The notes under the pieces were generated by a model. That model was not told where the DNA came from. It ran no database searches and worked only from the letters and a program-made list of their open reading frames with translations. Both the position numbers and the translations under genes were made by a program. Positions 56,637 to 64,000 of a stretch of DNA of 64,000 nt are shown in pieces (position 1 is the stretch's first letter; each line of letters starts with the position of its first letter). This DNA is from Okapia johnstoni (taxonomy: Eukaryota; Chordata; Mammalia; Artiodactyla; Giraffidae): NCBI GenBank assembly GCA_024291935.2, contig CM044320.1, positions 29,108,001 through 29,172,000 on the forward strand, written 5' to 3'.

Positions 56637-57074
56637 TAAACCACCACTGCTTCCCTCTGTAAAGCTGGACATGTAAGATAATGACCTTCTTGGTGTTTCT
56701 TGTGGGTAGGGTATGGGCAACATGACCTCAAAGTTCTTCCGGACACACACTTCTGCCTAAATACATGTGGGAAGCTTGTGAAGAGAAGAAGAACTGACCA
56801 GATTCTATTCTGATGAAAATGATGACGGGATGGCAGTTGCACTGCTCCTAGAAGCAGTGGGAGCATTAATAGAGTGGCCTGGTCCAGTGCCCGGTGGTCG
56901 GTGGTGTACGACAGAAGTACCTTCTGCAGAGTCTGAACCACTGAAGATGGTAGTGATGATTTCATGATTTTGGGAACAGTTTCTGATTGGCAGGCCCCCA
57001 GACTTGATTGATTAGTTTTCTTATCTGTAAGTGCCCAATATTCTTTAAAAAAAATCTTTTAACTTAAGTGAGGT
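56637..57074. other. Unassigned unique DNA
   Basis: Open frames on both strands around 56780-56970; the minus one (56618-56965, 115 codons) begins in the unique block and ends in SINE. No family recognised. Confidence 0.4.
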
Positions 57075-57087
57075 AGGGTTAGTTTTT

Positions 57088-57326
57088 TTTTTTTTTTTTA
57101 AGGGATGTATCTATTTATTTGGCTGTGTACCAGGTCTTAGTTGTGACACGTGGGATCTTCAGTTTTTGTCGAAGACTGTGGGTTCTTTAGTTGAGGCATA
57201 AGGGATCTTTTTGGCTGTGACATGCGAACTCTTCACTGTGGTGTGTGGGATCTTGTTCCCTGACCAGGAATTGAATCCAGACTCCCTGCATGGGGAATAT
57301 GGAGTCTTAGCCACCAAGGAAGACCC
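57088..57326 (-). mobile_element. CHR-type tRNA SINE with clean target duplication
   Basis: TTTATTTGGCTGTGTACCAG, GTTCCCTGACCAGGAATTGA, inverted head GCCACCAAGGAAGACCC. AGGGTTAGTTTTT at 57075-57087 and 57327-57339. Confidence 0.94.
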
Positions 57327-57339
57327 AGGGTTAGTTTTT

Positions 57340-57744
57340 GATGCCTGTTTTTGATGTGTGCAAATGAGAGTCTTAGCCAATACGTTACAGTATTTTATGG
57401 AATAATGATCAAAAGTCACACCTTTGGTTTTACTGGATAATCTTCAAAATATTCACCTTCCCAATTTTACAATCTTGAAGAAATTTTTTAGTGATCCATT
57501 TCCATTTGTAGATTAAGATGGTCTTTCCAAAAGGCAAATGTTTCTGTTTGTACTGTAATAATGGCATAAAAGCAATTTCTTGTTCTAATTAACGCACAGG
57601 GAATGGAACAAGAGCTGGAATAGGTGATGTGCATAGGTGAACAGGTCTTCCTTGGATTGCTTGCTGTTAGAGACTCAGAGAGAAGTTTCAGGGTGGGACT
57701 TGGGTTTTCAGGTTGGAAAGGTAAAGCCTAGGGTTTTAGGGGAC
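57340..57744. other. Unassigned unique DNA
   Basis: About 400 bp, no feature recognised. Confidence 0.4.
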
Positions 57745-57756
57745 TCTTTCTTTAAA

Positions 57757-57902
57757 CAATATTTTTTTTTAAATTAAAAAAAATTTTTTGGCCACACCAT
57801 ATGGCATATAAAGGATCTTAGTTCCCTGACAAGGGACCAAACCTACACCCCTTGCATTGGAAGAAAATAGTTTTAACCACTGTACTACCAGCAAAGTCCC
57901 AT
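57757..57902 (-). mobile_element. CHR-type tRNA SINE, short
   Basis: T/A-rich edge, TTTTGGCCACACCATATGGC, GTTCCCTGACAAGGGACCAA, AACCACTGTACTACCAGC. GGGACTCTTTCTT and GGGAGCTCTTTCTT flank it. Confidence 0.9.
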
Positions 57903-57904
57903 AG

Positions 57905-58673
57905 GGAGCTCTTTCTTGAGCACCCAGTTGCTAAGGGCCTGGGGGTTTTCTGTGAGTTTTCTGTGAGTCCTTGGACAAGTGATATTGTAGGATGTGGTGG
58001 GCTTCAGCATGCTTATGGTGGGTGGTACCACTCATGTTTCATAGTCATGCATTGTGGTGTGACACTGGAGAAACGCAACACAAAAGCATCTCCGTGAGGG
58101 GTTGGATCCTCCAGGATCCTTTGAGTGCCTGGTTTCATTAAGGATAAACTTCAGAATATTTTTAGAAATAGATAACTAATCCTTTAGTTAAGCCTCCTAA
58201 AATATGTTCATTGAAAGTAAAGTTGTGATGAAGAGTTGAAGGCTTTCTGAAAACTACCTGGAAATTGATAGTTTTTCCCTTATGATCAATAAATAATGAG
58301 AGAGAGGCAGGTTGACACCTTCTGGGTGGAGAAGAGACCGACCAGATGACATGGCTGAAGAGATGGCCGCATCATCTAGGGGAGAAGAGATCAAGGATGG
58401 ATTTGGAGTGAGGACCAGCAAAGGGGCCAACCTCCGTTTCTTTATTCTCTGAAGGGCGAGTTGTTAACTTTATTTCCTGGAGAGTGGTCTTTGTGAAGAC
58501 TGGTGGTTGGCTCTTTATTATCTGTGCTAATAATAAAGAGGAGGGGGAAATCCAAAATAGTAGGGTGTCCTCCAATGATTTAGGCTTAGTTTAGAAATCT
58601 TTAAGAGGTTAAAACAGGAGAAATCTCAGAAGATTTGCCTCTTTGCTTTACGTTTTGTCATAGGTGCATGTTA
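57905..58673. other. Unassigned unique DNA
   Basis: Includes a tandem TTTTCTGTGAG pair at about 57947. No gene recognised. Confidence 0.4.
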
Positions 58674-58800
58674 TTTCTTTATTTTTATTTTATTTTATTT
58701 TTGTTGCACCACGAGGTATGTGGGATCTCAGTTTCCTGCACAGGGAGCAAACCTGTGCCCTCTGCATTGGAAGTGCAGTCTTCTGCTGGCCCTGTAGGAA
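58674..58800 (-). mobile_element. CHR-type tRNA SINE, decayed
   Basis: TTTTATTTTATTTTATTTTTG edge, GGATCTCAGTTTCCTGCACA, CTCTGCATTGGAAGTGCAGTC. The head end is lost. Confidence 0.75.
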
Positions 58801-58845
58801 AGGCCTGCTGCATCTTGTTTAATTGAAAAAATGGTAATAACATCT

Positions 58846-59005
58846 CCCCATTTGTTGAGTTTCTGCAGTGGTCCAAGCAGTGGGCTGGGTACCTTTTCTG
58901 TGTCATCTCCATTTTTTGTTGTTTCGTTTTATTTATTTATTTACTTTGGTGTCATCTCCTTTAGTTCTCACAAAAACTCCTTGAGGATGGTACTGTAATT
59001 TTCAT
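58846..59005 (-). repeat. MIR SINE, interrupted
   Basis: CATTTGTTGAGTTTCTGCAG and TCCTTTAGTTCTCACAAAAA with CTCCTTGAGGATGGTACTG are antisense MIR, split by a TTTATTTATTTA block near 58930. Confidence 0.6.
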
Positions 59006-59398
59006 GTATATTTCTGTACATTTCGTGTGAAGACCATATACAGGAATCTGTCATTCAGAGTCCCAAGTAATACGAATATGTCATACAAATATAGAAAAGC
59101 TAAGAAGTCACAAAAGTTTAAAATAGAATTTCCTTCCAATTAGTTAGTAATTAATAAACAAACAAGTTTATTTGTTACCTTTATCACTACTGATAATCAA
59201 CTCCTAGGTATTAGAAGATTGATTCTTACTGAATATTTTTAGAGGAAATTTCGTGATGACCAAAGAAGAAGAAGTCAAAACAAACATTTTAGGGAATGCT
59301 ACCTTGATTTTGTTCAGCTGTGCAGAAACAAAATCATAAATATGCTTGTTTATTAATTTTTTCTTAACCACATTGGCTCTGGGCTGGGAGTGGTTAAA
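59006..59398. other. Unassigned unique DNA
   Basis: AT-rich, no feature recognised. Confidence 0.4.
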
Positions 59399-59413
59399 TC
59401 AGCCTCAGCTTTT

Positions 59414-59631
59414 TTTAAAATTAATTAATTAATTTACTTATTTGGCTCTGCTGGGTGTTAGTTGTGGCCCGTGGGATCTTCGATCTTTGTTGCAGCATGC
59501 AGGATTGTTAGTTGTGGCTTTCACACTCTTAGTTGTGGCCTGTGGGATCTACTTCCCTGACCAGGGATCAAACCTGGGCTCCCTGCATTGGAAGAGCCAA
59601 GTCTTAATCACTGGACCATCAAGGAAGTCCC
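59414..59631 (-). mobile_element. CHR-type tRNA SINE
   Basis: (TTAA)n edge, TATTTGGCTCTGCTGGGTG, CCTGACCAGGGATCAAACC, CACTGGACCATCAAGGAAG. TCAGCCTCAGCTTTT (59399) and TCAGCCTCATCTTTT (59632) flank it, 14 of 15 matching. Confidence 0.94.
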
Positions 59632-59741
59632 TCAGCCTCATCTTTTATGCTTTTTAATGTGTTTAGGTAACATGTTGATGTAATTATCCCAGTTTTTAAA
59701 TCAGTGGTGATGAAACTTTTGTATGCATAGATATCAGCCAG

Positions 59742-60016
59742 CTGCTGCTGCTGCTAAGTCGCTTCAGTCATGTCCGACTCTGTGCGACCCCATAGATGGC
59801 AGCCCACCAGGCTCCCCCGTCCCTGGGATTCTCCAGGCAAGAACACTGGAGTGGGTTGCCATCTCCTGCTCCAATGTAGGAAAGTGAAAAGTGAAAATGA
59901 AGTCGCTCAGTTGTGCCCGACTTGTAGCGACCCTATGGACTGCAGCCCACCAGGTTCCTCTGTCCATGGGATTTTCCAGGCAAGAGTACTGAAGTGGGTT
60001 GCCATTGCCTTCTCTG
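59742..60016 (-). mobile_element. Bov-A2 dimer SINE
   Basis: (GCT)n edge, two BovA units joined by GAAAGTGAAAAGTGAAAATG. GATATCAGCCAG at 59730-59741 and 60017-60028 is a perfect 12-bp duplication. Confidence 0.97.
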
Positions 60017-60177
60017 GATATCAGCCAGGGTGCTTGCTAAAAAGGTACACTTGTGGGACCCACCCCAGTGATATTTTCTTTTAGCACCTATTAAGTCAGA
60101 GTAACCTAGTTAGTCAGGCAAAATCTAGGCATTACCCTTTAATTCTTCCCCACAAATGTAGCATATGATTTAGCATC

Positions 60178-60454
60178 TGCTGCTGCTGCTGCTAAGTCTC
60201 TTCAGTCGTGTCCGACTCTGTGCAACCCCATAGATGGCAGCCCACCAGGCTCTGCCATCCCTGGGATTCTCCAGGCAAGAACACTGGAGTGGGTTGCCAT
60301 TTCCTTCTCCAATGCTTGAAAGTGAAAAGTGAAAGTGAAGTTCGCTCAGTCGTGTCCGACTCTTAGCGACCCCATGGACTGCAGCCTACCAGGCTCCTCT
60401 GTCCATGGGATTTTCCAGGCAAGAGTACTGGAGTGGGTTGCCATTGCCTTCTCC
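60178..60454 (-). mobile_element. Bov-A2 dimer SINE
   Basis: Very similar to the copy at 59742. Flanks GATTTAGC (60167) and GACTTAGC (60455). Confidence 0.97.
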
Positions 60455-60654
60455 GACTTAGCCTCAAGTCTTAGCAATTCTACTTGCAAAGCATCTTGAA
60501 CCCACCCATTTTTATTGCTGTTATTACCACATTTATTCCTCCTTTCCTATATTATTGTGATATTATCCTAACTAGTTTCCTTCCTTCCACTCTTGCCTTC
60601 CCCACCCCCCACTCTCCATGTGGTAGCCAGAAGGGTCTTTTACCCATGTTAGCG

Positions 60655-60858
60655 TAGTGTTAGTCAGTCGTGTCTGACTCTTTTGCGACTGCATGGACTG
60701 CAGCCCTCCAGGCTCCACTGTCCATGGAATTCTCCAGGCAAGAATACACGCGTGGGTTGCCATTCCCTTCTCCAGGGGATCATCCTGACCCAGGGATCAA
60801 ACCTGGGTATCCTGCATTTCAGACAGATTCTTTACTGTCTGAGCCACCAGGGAAGCCT
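60655..60858 (-). mobile_element. Bov-tA SINE
   Basis: CGTGTCTGACTCTTTTGCGA to the inverted head TGAGCCACCAGGGAAGCC. Confidence 0.95.
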
Positions 60859-61252
60859 ATGCACATCATTCTCCACTAGCTTCCTATCCTGCTTAGAATA
60901 AAATCCAGGCTCTTTTTTCTCTCTCAAAAATCCTCCTGGGCAGTGCCCTGACTGCCTCTTCTTCCTCATTACCTATGACTCTTCTCTCCCACACCCAGTA
61001 TGCATCTCCATTATGTGATGTCTTGGAATATGCCAACCTCCTTTATTCCTAGGCAAGCTGTTGCTTCTGCCTGGTAGGAGCTTTCTTAGATCTTTGAGTG
61101 CCTGGTTTCCCATCATTCAGTTCTCAGCCTAGATGTTGCTTCTTCAGACATCTCTCTTGACTACCCAGTCTAGTGGCCAACTGGTAACTATCAAGTATTT
61201 CACACTATTTTAATTCTCCAAAGAGCATTTATCATCCTCTGCTATGTGGATT

Positions 61253-61380
61253 AGGAGAAGGCAATGGCACCTCACTCCAGTACTCTTGCCTGGAAAATCC
61301 CATGGAAGGAGGAGCCTGGTGGGCCGCAGTCCACGGGGTTGCTAAGAGTCAGACACGGCTGAAGCGACTTAGCAGCAGCA
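61253..61380 (+). mobile_element. Bov-A monomer
   Basis: AGGAGAAGGCAATGGCACCTC to CGACTTAGCAGCAGCA. GCTATGTGGATT at 61241-61252 and 61381-61392 is a perfect 12-bp duplication. Confidence 0.97.
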
Positions 61381-61540
61381 GCTATGTGGATTGTTTGTTG
61401 ATTGGCTGTCTCCTCACCCTATGATGTAAGCTCTTTCAGAGAAGGAAGTTTGTCTCGTTGTTACCATGTCCCCAGTGCAAAATAATCTTTGCATGTATTA
61501 GGTACACAGTAAATGTTTGATAAATAAATAACTAGGAATA

Positions 61541-62644
61541 TATCAAGAAACAAGACACAGTTCTTTTACTCATGATTTTGCAGTCTTATAAAGTGCATAA
61601 TTTATTATACTCTCAGGGTTTATGAGTAGTCAAAGAATTAATATTTCTTAGCTTCAACCTCAAAGGTCCTTCCCACAGTCCTTGCAGCCTGGTTAGCTGC
61701 TGTTACACAAAACACATATTCAATTTCTTTTGGAGCAGGTTCGATCAGCCTATAAAAAATAGCTCTTAAAGCAAACCACTGATGAAAATATTGTTGGACT
61801 CTCTATTTTATCCAGATAAATCCTCTGTGTCCCCCAACTGTTAGTATTGCTTACTATATTAAATTTTTTAGTGAGCAACCCATTTGGTAGGATGTCAAGT
61901 ATTTTCTAAGTGTTTAATGAAATATTAAAGCAACATGATCTGAAAGACCCTGTAAGGGATTCTGACCTGGGCTTAGGAGAAATACTTCATAATTGGTTTT
62001 GCCTCTGAACTATTCTGTGACCTATGCACCCCTTTGTCCCTCAGTTTCTCCATTTGTAAAGATTAACTAATGTCACAGAAACCTCTCATTTTCAGGTAAA
62101 GTAGATGAGAAAGTCAGATTTTTAAAATCTCATAGCTAGTCCCTAGAGATCATTGAGGCGCCTTGAAAAACTATTGGCTCAGCTGGTGAGAGTCATTTTA
62201 TTGAACCACTGTTCTGAAGGCGGGCTGCCAGCCGGGGATTGTGCAAGGGCTTTGTAAGGTCTTGTTTTTCTTAATGGTATTTTCCCCACCAGCCCTCCAG
62301 AATGTCTGAAATGTCTACCACAAGAATAGCTCCTTTGGGTTAAGAGGTTATCTCCAGGGAGACATGTTTAAAATGAGCTCCTGGTGTAGATAACACATGA
62401 ACGTCATTTAGCACATCTGCACCGACTGGTCTATTAGAGTTGAAGTTGCCTTCCAGGAGAAAACTTCAGCTAAGGGAACAGGATATGCTATCTTCTACTC
62501 CTTCCTTCTATGCATCCATCCGCCCTTGAAGCAATTACAGAGAACTTATACAGTAAAAACCTCTGCTAGGCCATAGATAGAATTTAAGAAAGCTTAACAG
62601 CCCGCCCATCTCAAGGAACTTTCAGTGTAGTAGAGTTGATGAGT
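61541..62644. other. Unique DNA with MIR pieces
   Basis: 61945-62075 reads as a sense MIR (GGGATTCTGACCTGGGC, CTCAGTTTCTCCATTTGTAA). 62090-62150 may be an antisense MIR piece. The rest is unassigned. Confidence 0.45.
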
Positions 62645-62890
62645 ATTCACAAGTTAAGTAGCTTACCAAGGCAAAATGAAATAAAACAGAAGATGTTATG
62701 AGGACAGAGCAGCTCATATTGACTTGGAGTATTGGGAATGGCTTTGTGGAGAAGATGGCATTTTGCTTGAACTTGAATTAGACTTTGGAGAGCAAGAAGG
62801 ATTTCAATAGACAGAGGTAGAATGATGGGGGTAAGGGTAATAGGGGAGAGAGCTTCCCAATTTGGGAGAACAGCAAAGACAAGGCAGTGG
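62645..62890 (-). repeat. L2 fragment
   Basis: GGCTTTGTGGAGAAGATGGC, GCTTGAACTTGAATTAGAC and GAGAACAGCAAAGACAAGGC resemble antisense L2 3' UTR. Confidence 0.6.
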
Positions 62891-63084
62891 GAATTTTGTT
62901 TTAATGACAATTTGAATATAAAGTGAGACAACTCTGTGTGGTATCACAAATGACAATGTCATAAATGGCCAGTTAAAGTTCAGTATTTAGGGCATGTTTT
63001 CAAACACCTGGACCCTACGAGTTTTAATGAAAATTAAATTTTGAAAGTATCTGCAGAGTGAACTGTTTCCTGTGAATTGTTTTC

Positions 63085-64000
63085 AATTGCTTTATTGAGG
63101 TATAATTGACATACAGTAAACTGCACATAAGTTTGTATATTATATGTAATATATATACATATATATTTGTAAAATAATTAGCACAATCAAGAGAGTGAAC
63201 AAATCCGTGACCCCCGAAGTTTCCTTGTGCTTCTTGATACTTTCTCCCTCAGACCCCTTCAGACACCCATTGACCTGCTTTCTGTCATTTTAAATAAGTT
63301 TTCATTTTCTAGAGCTTTATATAAATGGAATTATATAGTTAATTTTTTATTATGATTTCTTTCACTTAGCATAATTATTTTGAGATTCAGTTGTGTCATC
63401 ATCTGTATCAACAATTCATTCCTTAACATTGTTGAGTTGTATTTCATTGTATGGATATATCATCATTTGTTTCTTTATTCACTTATTAATGGACATTTGA
63501 TAATTTTTAGCTTATGACTATTACAAATAAAGTTGCATGAACAATCATTCAAAGCTGTTTGTATGAACATATGCTATCATTTCTCTTGGGTAAATAAATA
63601 CCTAGGGGTAGAATGGCTGATTGTATGGTCGGTGTGTGCTTAACCTTTTAAGAAACTGCCAAACTGTTTTCCAAAGCATGTATACCGTTTTACAATCCAA
63701 CTAACAATGCTAATGAATTTTAGTTCTTTTAAATCTTCATCAACACTTTAGCTGATGTAATCAGTGTATGGTGGTAAAATTAGTGTATGGTGGTACCTAA
63801 TTATGTATTTAATTTGCATTTTCCTAAAGACTAATGATATTGAACATCTTTTCATGCACTTATTTGCCATCACTGTATCTTTCTTGGTGAAATCTCTGTT
63901 TAAATCATTTGCCTTCTTACTAATTTGGTTGTTTTCTTTATATTGAGTTTTGAGAGTTCTTTGGATACAAGTGTTTGCTATAAGATTTAAAAATCTTTTC
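63085..64000 (-). mobile_element. Old L1 (L1M) 3' part, continues past the window
   Basis: TTTATTGAGGTATAATTGAC, AAACTGCCAAACTGTTTTCC, TTTAATTTGCATTTTCCTAA and TGAACATCTTTTCATGCAC are antisense late ORF2/3' UTR. A small tandem AGTGTATGGTGGTA pair lies at 63763-63796. Its 5' end is beyond 64000. Confidence 0.92.

Larger units (their letters stand above)
60115..61540 (+). repeat. L2 LINE 3' part with three SINE insertions
   Basis: Sense L2: ATTACCCTTTAATTCTTCCC, TATCCTAACTAGTTTCC, GAATAAAATCCAGGCTC, GTTGCTTCTTCAGACATCTC, GATTGGCTGTCTCCTCACC, ending ACACAGTAAATGTTTGATAA. About 0.8 kb of L2 remains after removing SINEs at 60178, 60655 and 61253. No frame is open. Confidence 0.8.

Noticed and set aside
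56780..56975. Plus-strand stretch reading as a plausible acidic-to-hydrophobic peptide, possible processed pseudogene
   Set aside because: No protein recognised, upstream stops in the same frame, no poly(A) or target duplication found.
59742..60454. (GCT)n triplet runs as possible expandable repeats
   Set aside because: They are the normal edge of Bov-A2 SINEs, four to five units long, not a separate triplet-repeat locus.
1..64000. Search for CRISPR arrays, operons, phage or plasmid features, rRNA genes
   Set aside because: Repeat families, base composition and absence of dense open frames show vertebrate nuclear DNA; none of these features is present.

Overview
The window is nuclear DNA of a ruminant artiodactyl (cattle, sheep, goat or a close relative). 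The diagnostic content is BovB (RTE-clade) LINEs together with Bov-tA, Bov-A and Bov-A2 SINEs, which in this combination are typical of ruminants. Artiodactyl CHR-type tRNA SINEs, ruminant L1 3' ends and older mammalian repeats (MIR, L2, CR1/L3, MLT1, hAT and Tigger DNA elements) are also present. The exact species cannot be told from the sequence alone.

No complete protein-coding gene is supported. Almost every longer open frame is BovB or L1 reverse transcriptase or its antisense shadow, SINE sequence, or chance. There are no rRNA genes, functional tRNA genes, CRISPR arrays or bacterial-type features. Two short + strand segments (6294-6354 and 11601-11680) have good splice signals around an open frame and are kept as candidate exons only. 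The window therefore looks intergenic or intronic.

Layout. 1-2.9 kb: a 5'-truncated BovB, a Bov-tA, an L1 3' end and a CHR SINE. 2.9-6.5 kb: mostly unique DNA with a hAT element and the first candidate exon. 6.5-12.6 kb: three BovB copies, tandem Bov-tA SINEs, a CHR SINE inside a degenerate motif array, and the second candidate exon. 12.6-22.5 kb: unique blocks separated by SINEs, an L1 nested in a MER5-like element, an MLT1 LTR, and two diverged copies of an unidentified sequence (about 16.65 and 20.37 kb). 22.5-31 kb: a heap of old L1 fragments with BovB and SINEs inserted, including the longest BovB (27196-28956). 31-37.8 kb: BovB, a probable solo LTR, ruminant L1 3' ends, Bov-tA SINEs. 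37.8-41.06 kb: about 3.2 kb with no recognisable transposon, containing a cluster of TAATTA-type motifs; this is the best regulatory candidate. 41-46.3 kb: SINEs, MIRs and an old L1. 46.3-50 kb: an unusually long CR1/L3 relic carrying six later insertions. 50-60 kb: many SINEs, several with clean target-site duplications, plus a second LTR (ending 54311). 60.1-61.5 kb: an L2 carrying three SINEs. 63.1 kb to the end: an old L1 on the minus strand that runs out of the window.

There is no gene system to interpret. What the window records is layered retrotransposition: old LINEs (CR1/L3, L2, L1M) hit by BovB, CHR, Bov-tA and finally Bov-A2. SINE and BovB mobilisation share machinery, because Bov SINEs are thought to use BovB reverse transcriptase. 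No previously undescribed functional system can be demonstrated. The items most worth checking are the repeat-free block, the two candidate exons, the duplicated unknown sequence, the long CR1/L3 relic and a probable poly(A)-only insertion at 41394-41416.
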